Positions 48,101 to 58,214 of a stretch of 64,000 nt of DNA are shown piece after piece. The stretch is taken from the NCBI RefSeq assembly GCF_000003815.2, contig NC_049987.1, positions 7,691,986 to 7,755,985 of the forward strand, read 5' to 3'. A model generated the notes under the pieces. The model searched no databases. It saw only the letters and a program-made list of their open reading frames with translations, and was not told where the DNA came from. Position 1 is the first letter of the stretch, and each line of letters begins with the position of its first letter. The stretch comes from Branchiostoma floridae. Its lineage: Eukaryota; Chordata; Leptocardii; Amphioxiformes; Branchiostomatidae. The translations under genes were made by a program, and so were the position numbers.

Positions 48101-49117
48101 ACATATGCGCTTTGCCTCCCGAAAAAAATGACCGTGTATTACAACCTTATTCCACTGGGGCGGCGACCGAGCAATTTGACAAAGCGCCCAGCAAATTTCA
48201 TTGATAGAAACAGAAATAGAAACAAATCTTTCTACGCCTTGTGTATTTAGCTGTCTTTTCGGTCATACTTCACAAATCTCATATTCCAGTAATGAAAACC
48301 TCAGTTTGCACATCCAGGTAACTTTATGCTTCATGCCTTGTGTTGTATAGCAAACTGCACGGGAAGTGACTTCAAGTGCTTGAACGGCCGCTGCCTGGAC
48401 TCGAAACTCAAGTGTAACCGCAAAGACGACTGCTTCGACAATTCAGACGAGAGCACGCTACTGTGTGGTAAGCGATTTCTAACTTGAAACTTACATGAAG
48501 ATGTCTTTTTCACACTGTTGGCTCAGCACTGCGTTGTGTTCCTGCGATGAGTGAACGACAATAGGTTGATATCAACGTCACCACTCAGGATAGAATAAGA
48601 TAAACTACATCTATTCCCAGTATTTGACTGGGTTTTATCGATGCCGGGGCTTCTTGACCGTATTACATAAATTTAGATACCATTATTCTGTGTCAAAAAC
48701 ACACACGGATTTGGTGTGCAGATATCTACATGTACGTGCAACATTAATTTTTGTGCAGATGATTGTTTCATTTATCATACACTCGGAGAGACTATCTTAT
48801 AATAAAATCTTCATGATCAGTGCGATATTAGCCTGACAAATCGCGCTCCTAGCGGCCGGCCCTACAGTTGCCGCCACCTTTCGGGGATATGGGGGTCATT
48901 AACCCCAGCCAGCAAGAGAAGTGCGATATGAACCATATTTTTTTTTTGAGCAGACCTGGGCGTGTTCGGGAACTTCTGGGCGATATTCATGCGACTGGGT
49001 CTGGCGGCGGTGATCGGGATCCTGGCGGGCGCGGCCCTGCTGCTCATCCTCATCATCGTGCTGTGCATCTGCTGCTGCTGTGCCTGCTGTCGCCGCAAGG
49101 ACAACAACGCCGTGTAA
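42179..49117 (+). CDS. CUB gene B: signal peptide-CUB-LDLa-TM protein
   Basis: Six exons: 42179-42254, 45717-45823, 46215-46393, 46740-46804, 48351-48467, 48954-49117; 235 aa. The first exon (76 nt) and last exon (164 nt) have exactly the same lengths and phases as in gene A. Signal peptide 1-22 or so. The CUB has C32 as in gene A and three more cysteines, including SCVDAIGITDADG. LDLa is residues 145-181 with six cysteines and DDCFDNSDES. The membrane segment (about 197-221) continues into CICCCCACCRRKDNNAV. Unlike gene A, the CUB is split over three exons (107, 179 and 65 nt). The stop TAA at 49115-49117 is also the left copy of a 3-bp target duplication of a MITE. Function unknown; probable surface co-receptor or ligand-binding protein. 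Confidence 0.87.
42255..45716 (+). other. Intron 1 of CUB gene B
   Basis: No exon seen. It contains a 204-bp MITE (43220-43423), a TTTG microsatellite at about 45467-45491 and a TTGATTTATTTA-rich stretch near 45585-45660. Confidence 0.6.
43211..43432. mobile_element. 204-bp MITE, CTCTACCAG family, perfect 9-bp duplication
   Basis: Element 43220-43423 has ends TAGTCTCTACCAGACTCCGG and CCGGAGTCTGGTAGAGACTA, perfect inverses. GGATTATTC flanks it exactly at 43211-43219 and 43424-43432. A second inverted pair is nested inside (CCGGCTAGGGAACAGCACGT and its near inverse). Confidence 0.92.
46826..47150 (+). repeat. About 184-bp tandem duplication in intron 4 of gene B
   Basis: TTGATTCATAAAAAACAGAC... 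begins near 46851 and again near 47036. Both copies contain TGCGTGATTGCTCGAGATGT and GGTGAAGTTCCATTGAACAA. Confidence 0.85.
47891..48250 (+). other. Unassigned 119-codon open frame in intron 4 of gene B
   Basis: A frame from ATG 47891 to TAG 48250 has no recognised domain. It lies in the intron between CUB gene B exons 4 and 5 with no obvious promoter or splice link. Probably chance or an old repeat; recorded because it is the longest intronic frame in the cluster. Confidence 0.2.
48831..48922 (+). repeat. Interspersed repeat next to exon 6 of gene B
   Basis: TAGCCTGACAAATCGCGCTC ... AACCCCAGCCAGCAAGAGA matches a second copy at 63918-64000 at the window edge. It ends 32 bp before the exon 6 acceptor. 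Confidence 0.7.
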
Positions 49118-49317
49118 GGCCAACGTCACATTTCCACAAAGGGGCCCGGCCTGGCAGTTTTGGGGAACGAAAAGTGTGATATAAAAGACACCAAACTACA
49201 CAAGACGTAAAGAGGATAGTCGACTAGTCGTGGGAATTACTTGTGTATAGATTTCGATTTTTCTTTTCCACAAACAGCCCGGCCAGGCCCCGATTTGGAA
49301 CTGTGACGTTAGCCTAA
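49115..49317. mobile_element. 197-bp MITE abutting the gene B stop codon (TAA duplication)
   Basis: Element 49118-49314 has tips GGCCAACGTCACA and TGTGACGTTAGCC, inverse at 12 of 13 positions, with further inverted blocks around CCCGGCC. TAA flanks it on both sides: 49115-49117 (the stop codon itself) and 49315-49317. A 3-bp TWA duplication fits PIF/Harbinger elements. Confidence 0.8.
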
Positions 49318-49394
49318 AGCTACCACTCACTAATCAAGGACGGTTCTTTAAACATCAATTAGTCTGTAAGTTTACTAGATCCATGCAAGTGGTA

Positions 49395-49595
49395 NNNNNN
49401 NNNNNNNNNNNNNNNNNNNNNNNNNNNNNNNNNNNNNNNNNNNNNNNNNNNNNNNNNNNNNNNNNNNNNNNNNNNNNNNNNNNNNNNNNNNNNNNNNNNN
49501 NNNNNNNNNNNNNNNNNNNNNNNNNNNNNNNNNNNNNNNNNNNNNNNNNNNNNNNNNNNNNNNNNNNNNNNNNNNNNNNNNNNNNNNNNNNNNNN
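49395..49595. other. Assembly gap (201 N)
   Basis: A run of N only, about 80 bp after the gene B MITE. Confidence 1.
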
Positions 49596-51387
49596 CATGA
49601 GCTAACCTGTAACGTTTATGTCATGGCGAAAGACGTAACCCATGTGGCGTAACAAGTGTTCATTAGATGTAAAGTTTGAACTGTACTCTGTATGTTAGTT
49701 ATTGACGTATTTGGGCTGAAATCAGCACAACTTATTAAAACCCACCATATCCAAAGCCAGTTAAACTCATTAGCTTGCATATGGTCGACACTCGTAATGT
49801 ACCACTTTGGCGTTGTACTTTAAATCATCAGGGTAGTTCGGTTGGATGACAATCTGTCGAGCAACACAACACGAACACTTTTTGAAATAGTTGAAAGTTT
49901 CCTTGTCTTGGAACTAGTCAAAATTATGTTGGTATGTGGTATGCCAAAAGTACATAAAAACGAAATAACTTACATTGTCTTAGATTCTCAGTAGCCTTCA
50001 GCACAGGACACGCAACGCTCTTTCTACTTCAGAAGAATGGCAAAAATTTTGATAATGACACGCATTTGTAAATGTCGTAACACTGTGTGTAGACTGTAGT
50101 ACCATGTTAGAAAGCATCCGATCCGTGCCTTTAAAACTGCTGATGACCGTACTGTTGACTGTACCATTGTAGATGTACATGAAGTATGGGTAGCTATGCC
50201 TTGTACAATCTATGCTAATAAGCTTTAGTGTGTATTATTATTCCTGGCACTATATAAGTATATAGATATTGTTTGTTGATAGAGTCAGCTGAATGTTTGT
50301 GTGTAGTCGCCAGTCAAGTATGTAAACCAAGTCCGCGTATCGTGAACTGCCCCTGTGTGAACATTGTCACTATTCAGCGCGCTTTGTTGTATTGAATTGA
50401 CAATCAGTAGGTACTATACTTTTATATCGTAATGGATTATCGCTTACTGAATAATCGATCATCACTCAAAATATTTGATAATCCTTTTGATAATACACTA
50501 AGTACCGTAACTATCTAATTAAGAACTTTGTCCTTGTCACATCCGTCCATTGTTGTTATAGAATGTTATGTACTCATTTCATCTTTCTACGTGGTTGTGC
50601 GAAACGTACGTTTTACATGTGTATGTACAATAGCTGTATTGTTACTGTGTGTAATGTGATAAACAGTTTTGTATCTTGTCATCTGACTGGTTACTTAATA
50701 AGTAAATGTCCGTCTGTTATAAACCGTGTTTGTCCTTTTCATGATTGCTTTAAATGAATGGTCGTTTATGGTATCAAAGCAAATAGGATTAATGTACTAG
50801 TTCAGGTCCTTAAATATTGTGTCCTACGAACCAAAGCATGCAAACTTGGAAATATGTTATTCATGTTAAGTATACACAGGCCAATTTGAAGTTTCTACCA
50901 GACCTTCCCATAGAATCGATCGAGAATGTTATGCAAATCTTTAAATATAGATAAAGATAATCTGTAAACGGAATTAAATACTAATTGTCCACTCTATTTT
51001 TGATGATTTCTGCACGACGGAAAATTGTGACAGAGATCACATAGAAGAAGAACTTTATTGCGCGACAGTTATAACAGGTATGGCAATGTGTGTATACATG
51101 GGAGTTGAACTATGTACTATTGCGAGGATTACATATGCAATAGCTGCTGTTGCTTGCAGACGGCACACAGAGAATTCCTCTACTACATACCTGACCTGAG
51201 CGTTGCTACGGTCATGTTTGCGCCAGGCCTCCCGTTTCAATGTATATGGGTGTAGTGGTTGCATATATTGTTCGCTGAAATCTACTTAAGCTAGTCATAG
51301 GATCAGGTAACCGTGTTTGCTTTGTGCGCGTAACGTGACGTGATGCCATTGTTCATGACTTACACCTGACGGTACATGTTTGGCGAC

Positions 51388-51459
51388 GGTCCCATGGTGT
51401 AGCGGTTAGCACTCAGGACTCTGAATCCTGCGACCCGAGTTCAAATCTCGGTGGGACCT
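51388..51459 (+). tRNA. tRNA-Gln (anticodon CUG), copy 1
   Basis: 72 nt, no intron. Acceptor stem GGTCCCA / TGGGACC, D arm, anticodon stem CAGGA/TCCTG with loop CTCTGAA (anticodon CTG at 51421-51423), and B box GAGTTCAAATCTC. A TTTT Pol III stop is at 51479-51482. CCA is not encoded, as usual in animals. It is nearly identical to the copy at 58134; only acceptor pair 4-69 differs (C-G here). Confidence 0.97.
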
Positions 51460-51499
51460 AAGGAAGAGCCACACTTTATTTTGATATCAGACGAATTGT

Positions 51500-51805
51500 T
51501 TCGTGAGGGAGAGTAACTATATACATACTCCAATTGAAAATTTAAATGTGGGAGAGTAACTATACATTCCCTAATTGATGATTTAAATGTGGGAGAGTAA
51601 CTTTACATACCCAATTGATAATTTAAGTGTGGGAGAGTAACTATACATACCCAATTGATAATTTAACTGTGAGAGAGTATACTCCATGCTCCAGTTGAAA
51701 ATTAAAGTGTGGGAGAGTAACTTTTCAAATGCCAATTGATAATTTTGGGGTGTGGGAGAGTAACTACACATACTCTCATTTATGATTGTAGTGTGGGTGA
51801 GTACT
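51500..51805 (+). repeat. About 40-bp minisatellite, roughly 8 units
   Basis: Unit of the form GTGGGAGAGTAACTATACAT followed by ACCCAATTGATAATTTAA. Units begin near 51508, 51550, 51591, 51631, 51671, 51711, 51754 and 51793. It starts 40 bp downstream of the tRNA gene. Confidence 0.9.
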
Positions 51806-52515
51806 ATACATACTTGTTCCTTTATGTCAAGTTCCTATTTATTCCTCAAAAGTTACCAACGTTTTCTGGGGCTGCAAGTGATAAGTTACATTCCCGGCAG
51901 AATGCGAAGATGAATAGACAACTACTACAACGATCACAGAATATCGTAGGGACGCAGTAGGGTAAGTGGGTCCCTCACTCAACGTTGGAAAACCTTTTTG
52001 ACTCGCTCTATTCAAATTACATTGTATTTTACCACTTAACCCCTTCCGTAAAGCCGGAGCCCCTGACCCATATAAACGCCATCCATCGCCTTCAGATTTT
52101 CCCATTGTTGATTGGACTGTACATGTGACGCAGCCGTTACCTGATACCTCCCCATGTTTTGGATCGTGTTTCAGTCGCACTGGGCTATGCTATGTTTGTA
52201 CGATTTCACGGCCCACTTGTTCTTTGAAATAATACTTACATGAGCTTTCATATCTGACATTGCCTGCGTCGAACGCGTTGCCATACAACTGGAAGGAAAG
52301 GCCAAGCAACAACGGGTCTCATGAATGTGCACAAAATCTAGTTGACCCGTCGAGTCTAAGTCCATATTTTGCCCTAACCCCCTCCCCGCCTTTCGCCACA
52401 CCCTACCCGCCAAGGAAGCCTCCGTGACAATGACGCCATAGCTCGGACGGTATCGCTTTCTACTCAACTCAGGTGTCACCAGGGACAGGTAACGACAGGT
52501 GGATCGGGAGAAGTC

Positions 52516-55500
52516 ATGGAGCGAGTTTGGCTTGTTCTGGCGATCATCGCTGCTTTCGGGACACGGGGCACTTACCAGGACATTATAACCATTCCCAGTA
52601 AGTGTGTTTTGAGTACATGTTGAGTACGTTTTTTTTTTCATAAAGCTTTCTCAAGTGTGTAGGGTTAAGGTTGCGGTGTGGGAGGGGGGTGGACAGGAAA
52701 CCGTTATGTTCGGAACGATGTTGTGACTCCTAGATCAGTTGCAGTCCAGTTTGGGGGACAATTAGTAGATCATTGGAAACACAAGACGTTGGACAAAACG
52801 TTTCCATGCCAGTGAAAAAGTACAACACGAACATAATTAAGAACAATTTTCATGTTGTCATCACAAGGTGAAGAGTTTCTAGGAATGTTCTGGCATTCAC
52901 TATGTTAAAGTAACAAAAACGATAATTTACATGGAAGTTTAAAGATTCTTAGTCACGAAACAATTTTTGAAGGACATTATGGGTTACAGAGTAGTGGTGT
53001 AAAGCTGGAAAGCGGTAAGCGATACAATAACACGAATTTGCCTCGGTGTACCTTACGGCAAGGACATTACGTGGAAACACAACACCAGAACGATAAACAT
53101 AACGGTTCTTCAGATTTCATTAAGCACGCGAACACAAGGCAAACTTTATAGTTCTGTATATGACTCTCGACGCTGTATAAAAGGTAGTACTGTAGTAGAA
53201 CAGTACATAACAGTACAGTACAGTACAGTACAGCACAATACAGTACAGTACAGTACAGTACAGCACAATACAGTACAGTACAGTACAGTACAGCACAATA
53301 CAGTACAGTACAGTACAGTACAGCACAATACAGTACAGTACAGTACAGAGACATTTACATGTTGCTTAAACATGTCAAGTCTTGTGTTCCGTGATCACAA
53401 AACCCCCATTCTTAGTCACTGGGGCGAATCCTACGGACATGACTACTGCCCACTCTTGTGTACACACCTTTGCCAGGTGCTATTTAAGGCATGCATGTAT
53501 CATCATTGGTCGTAGCATTTCATCATACGAGTACTGTGCACATTCAAATATATAATTTGGCTGATGTGAGTGTTATGAAAGCCATGCACAGCATTGCAGA
53601 AATATCAGACTTATATTTTATGATTATACCGGTTATCCTGAGTATTGGCTCTTGAGAGTGAGGCAATTGATGTATCTCAATTACGCCTAGATCAATTTTC
53701 CAAATGAGTACTTTCTGCTTACAAACGGATATATACTGTGGCGGTGCCTGTGAAATCTTTATTCATATGACAGGGTAGACAAATTGAATTCGTCTGGCCG
53801 TAGCAGGGAAGAAGATATGTTTACAACCTAGCCAAAAGTTGGCCTTCGGCGATCATGTTTTCATGAGATTTCGAAATATTGTTTTTCTATCATTTTTATA
53901 TTCAAACGCAAAATCTCATATCAGAAAAAAAGATATCTCCCACAAATCGTTTCTCCAAAATTGAACCATTTCCCAAATTAATTTAGCAAATAAAAATAGA
54001 AATCGGTATGGTGGCTTTGTAAAAGCAACGAAACCCGTTCTCAGGGACTGCTATTTCTAACTCTAACTCAACCGTTGTCGGTATGACATTCCCAGAGGGT
54101 GTTATAGACGACCACTGTAACCAAACGGTGAGCAACCCGGAAGATGCCGGCTACGTCCAGACCCAGACTGACCTGACGGACTTCCTGAGGGTGACCGGAT
54201 ATGACGACAATGCCGACTGTAGCATCACTTTGGTCGCTCCAGCCAACCGCAAGTTCCTCATACAGTGGACACAGGTGAGCTTTTCATTCATTGAATTTTG
54301 TTTTGTTTTGTTTTGTTTGTTGATAAAGGATGGTGAGTCTTAAAACAGTATTACATATAAAAGTATCTAGTATATACATACATAAGTCAAGTTATTGGAA
54401 TTTTCTTAGGCTTGGTGTCTCTGACTTAGAAAGGAGAGATGATTATTCCGTGAGCGTTAGGTTAGTACTCAGAAGTGATCAATATGGCCTTGCACTGAGT
54501 AAACTCGTTGAAAAATGAATGCTTTAGAAATATTTTTATGGACTTTTTTTATCATATATCCAATGAGCTGAAGTTCTTAAGGCACTGTGAATGTATGGGA
54601 AGACCTTTACGTTCCAAACTTGGCTTAAGTTCAAGCGATCTGACAGTTAGCAAAACAAATATGTCAAAAGGAGACATGACACTGTGACTGAACGTCTTTT
54701 GTTTTAAACGATTGCAGCCAATCGACTTCGAGTATGCGGACGGCTGTCGGGACTGGGTTCGTGTTCACGATGGGTACGAGAACGACACGTCACTGTACGC
54801 CCAGGGCGAGCTGTGTTTATTTGAATCAGTGGAGCAGACCAACAACCTGACTAAAGCCACGTCAGGGAACGTGGTGACCGTCACCGTGCACACTGACTCC
54901 AACGCCTCCGATAACAAGGGCTTCAAGCTGCTGTACACCGTCTTCTACGACCCCGACAACGGTGAGAATTTTTGATTATGCCGAATAGAAATATATAAGT
55001 CAGATACTGCAGATTTCTTGTAGCGTGGCACAAAGGTAAAGATGCTGCCATAGCCTTTTTAAGACCATAGGGCCGGCGGGGTTTTATCCACTATGTCTAG
55101 AGCACGGTATGAGAAAGCGAGGCCCATCTTTCTCCTTCCACCGCCGTATGCCTCCCAACCAAAGTCACTGGGGCGAATTTTACACCTAGGTGGAGCAAGG
55201 AAAGTTATGTCAATTGCATTTCTCAAGGACGCAACGTCTTGTCGTGGATGTCATCAAACAAACTGGTGAACCGTGCCCTGGCATCCATCCCTTTTTCCTC
55301 TCCGCGGTTGTCCTATCCGTCACCCGTTTGGCTATCCACAACCCATAAATACAGATGGATGCCAGGAATAGATTCCTACTCAACAGACACATTTCATAGC
55401 TTTGAAATTCGAGCTATGTCCCAACACTCACCACGAACTCTCACCAAAATTCATGGTGAGTTTTCTACCAACACAGATGAGTCCTCACTCGAAGACATAT

Positions 55501-56215
55501 TTCATGTACCCATCTCTTTGCTGTTCCAGGCTCGTGTTCAGGTACTGACTACCTGTGTTCTAACGACCGCTGTGTCTCGGAGTCCGTCAAGTGTGACTTC
55601 CAGAACCACTGTGGGGACAACTCCGACGAGTCCAAGACACTGGCGTCTTGTCCTGGTACGTGTGTGGCTTAGAGATGTCCATATGTTGAATTGAAAATTT
55701 CGTAATATTGATGTGCACTTCGTCCAGTAGAAATATACTTCGCTATAGAAACAACAGCAAATATACATGTAGTTACTTTTGTGTCACGATCAAAGTTGGT
55801 TTCGAAAATTCTTATATCGTCATAAAATGCACAATTAGAGATTATACTACTCCCCAAGCAGAGGGTCAAAAACGGGCGGAGCCGAATCTCTACTTGAGAA
55901 ATTAAGTACAAGTAGATGACAGTTTTACGTCAAATAGCAATTACTCAAGAAACTGGATATGATTTTGGAAACGGTAAGACGTTTCACATGATATCCGTTG
56001 TCTTTCGTCAATGACACTGTTTTGTTTCCTACGGTACAGACCTGCCGGATGTGGTGATTAACTTCATCACGAACGTGCTGAAGCTGAGCGTGGGGGCGTT
56101 CATCGGGATCTGCGTGGCCATCGGGCTGGTGCTCATCCTCATCATCGTGCTCTGCATCTGCTGCTGCTGCAAGTGCTGCGGCTGCCTCCAGTCTACCAGC
56201 GCCGCGCCGGTGTAA
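52516..56215 (+). CDS. CUB gene C: signal peptide-CUB-LDLa-TM protein
   Basis: Five exons: 52516-52597, 54096-54274, 54718-54961, 55530-55655, 56040-56215; 268 aa. A signal peptide (MERVWLVLAIIAAFG...) is followed by a CUB domain from C35 with four cysteines and the strand CRDWVRVHDG. LDLa is residues 171-209 with six cysteines and HCGDNSDES. The helix GLVLILIIVL leads into CICCCCKCCGCLQSTSAAPV, the C-terminal end. Exon phases (first exon 1, LDLa exon 1-1, last exon 1) equal those of genes A and B, showing common origin. The end of the last exon is duplicated 180 bp downstream. AATAAA at 57506-57511 is a candidate polyadenylation signal. As in genes A and B, the ligand is unknown. Confidence 0.88.
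53201..53347 (+). repeat. CAGTA array with perfect 30-bp higher-order unit
   Basis: In gene C intron 1. CAGCACAATA recurs exactly every 30 bp (53231, 53261, 53291, 53321), separated by four CAGTA copies each time. The chance frames here are not genes. Confidence 0.97.
55928..56016 (+). repeat. Interspersed repeat before the last exon of gene C
   Basis: AGCAATTACTCAAGAAACTG ... CTTTCGTCAATGACACTG; related copies at 22005-22090 (plus) and 34397-34468 (minus). It ends 23 bp before the exon 5 acceptor. Confidence 0.65.
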
Positions 56216-56325
56216 AGCTCATTCATATTTCTTAGTCATATTAGTTTTTTTAAGTAGTTTAAAGTAACATTTGATTCTTTGGTATGCGCATTGGTCCAAA
56301 CGGATTTGATAACTTGAATTGCATG

Positions 56326-56395
56326 CATCATCGTCCTCTGCATCTGCTGCAAGTTCTGCGGCTGCTGCCAGAGCACCAGGGCCGCGCCAGTGTAA
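56326..56395 (+). pseudogene. Duplicate of the gene C C-terminal coding end
   Basis: A stretch encoding IIVLCICCKFCGCCQSTRAA, then PV and TAA (56393-56395), repeats the gene C tail whose stop is at 56213-56215, exactly 180 bp earlier. Flanking 3' UTR sequence is duplicated too (AAACATTTGATT and ATGCATGCAT blocks), so this is a tandem duplication, not a separate exon. No acceptor precedes it. Confidence 0.85.
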
Positions 56396-58133
56396 ATTTT
56401 ATCATTTATATTTCTAATTAGTTTAGGCAAACATTTGATTGTTTAGCATGCACTGTGGTCGAAACGGCCACAAAATTTCCTAACTTAAAATGCATGCATA
56501 TTGACGAGGAATCGATCACTCTGGCAACAATAGCTAACGTTAGATTTGTTTTGATCGCACTTATTCCTCATTGCTGCCATCACAAAGAAGCGAGGAGTGT
56601 TCAAATTCTTTTAGTAGAATATAATTATTGTGTAGGCTTGACATTGTATATATGTATCTGTAAACTATCCCGGTTTGTTGTGACCTGTGTACAGAATCTA
56701 TAGATGTACAAGAAAGGTCTTCATTCATTCCTTATCACATTGCATCGTGCAGTGTACTGTATCTAAAGCCTCTGGTGATTATGTGAAGCTTTATCTATTA
56801 CTACTGTGAAATCGTTTACTCCAAACTCTAATGACATTATTCCTGTGGCTACATTGTACCTAGACCTATGCATGTTCAGTGACTATCTTGTCTTCTCTGT
56901 TGGACTTGTGATATTCTTCAAACAACTTGTTTTGTGTGTAACGTTAAAAATGTTAACAGTGAAAAAGAATAGATATACTGTAGTGCGTTCGAAGCCTTGT
57001 CTGGAAACTGTGGAAAACTAAAGACGCCTTTAAATTTCTATCTTGTTATCCAGTCTATCGTGTACTGGTGAAGACAATATGCATGCGTGTGTACAGTTAT
57101 TCATACAGGCCTTTCCAGTGGTACCATTGTCAAAGCCGGGTACTCCTTGCCTTTTCCCAGACCCAGAAGCCGACAGGCCCGACTGAAGAAGACATACAAA
57201 ACATCACAACAGAAGAAGACTGTCTAAAATCAGCACCCCTCCATGTGTAATCTTGTTTTCATGTCGGAAAGTTTATCATTTTCTGGACCAGTGTTAGTGG
57301 CCCACATAGTGGTGGTCGTATAACTCTTTATCATTGTAATTCAGATTTTTCGACAAACATAGCTTACATCATATCTTTGAAATTTTGTTAATGAATTTAA
57401 AGCTACTCAAATTTTTCACATTGTTGAATTTTCCCTTTCTCAAACGTCTGAAGTATTTTTTTCAAAGGTTAAAATTATCTTGGATGTTTTACACGAAATG
57501 AACGGAATAAACTGTTTCTATGACATTGTCTGTGCGTGATTTAATGTTTCATAGTTAGTCTACCAATGAAGACAATGTTTTAATTGAAGTTTCTACTGTT
57601 CTTATGAAAACTAATGCTTATTTATCATTTGGATAATTGCCTTCATACATGTACATTGATGAACTTCGTAATCCCAAAATGTGCTGTCTCAATGTTGCCA
57701 GAAAGCCGTATGAGAAAAAAAATGACGATTGGTCAGGATTTCTGGGCAATCAGATCTTATAAAAAAAAATAGTGAAATCAATATTTTCCTAACCAAGTTA
57801 TCTGCAGCCTACAATACTGGAAGATTGTTAACATAAGTGACAACCGAGATTCAGACAACTTCATGTGTTCCGTTTTTTTTTATTGTGTAATTCCCTGAGT
57901 TCCATTTTGCTCATAGGATTCTAAAGTTTGTATGTAAGAAAACAAACTTCATGTGTCTAAGCTAGCACATTTATTGGGCCATAATTGCTACTTTGAGTCA
58001 CTGGGCAACCACGATGAGTGAACCAATTATGCAAATTTTCTAGACAATTCTGTCTTTCCCCAAACGGTAAGACAATTCATTCTATAATTGTAGAAAAATA
58101 ACAACCTGAAGGAGACAATGTAAACTAGTAATT

Positions 58134-58205
58134 GGTTCCATGGTGTAGCGGTTAGCACTCAGGACTCTGAATCCTGCGACCCGAGTTCAAATCTCGGTGG
58201 AACCT
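58134..58205 (+). tRNA. tRNA-Gln (anticodon CUG), copy 2
   Basis: 72 nt, no intron. Acceptor stem GGTTCCA / TGGAACC, anticodon CTG at 58167-58169, and the same D and T arms as copy 1. Followed by a T7 Pol III terminator at 58208-58214. Confidence 0.97.
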
Positions 58206-58207
58206 GA

Positions 58208-58214
58208 TTTTTTT
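58208..58214 (+). terminator. Pol III terminator of tRNA-Gln copy 2
   Basis: Seven T residues starting 3 bp after the tRNA. Confidence 0.8.

Larger units (their letters stand above)
49318..52515. other. Intergenic region between CUB genes B and C
   Basis: Contains an assembly gap (49395-49595), a tRNA-Gln gene and a 40-bp minisatellite. No other gene was recognised; most of 49600-51300 shows nothing beyond AT-rich unique sequence. The gene C promoter should lie near 52000-52515; ATATAAAC at 52070 is a possible TATA-like site. Confidence 0.5.

Noticed and set aside
51839-52641. Two long minus frames upstream of and overlapping gene C exon 1
   Set aside because: No domains; they run antisense to the presumptive promoter and signal-peptide exon.
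53067-53373. Tyr/Cys/Leu repetitive minus frames (three phases)
   Set aside because: Translation of the CAGTA array; all three frames stay open because of the repeat.
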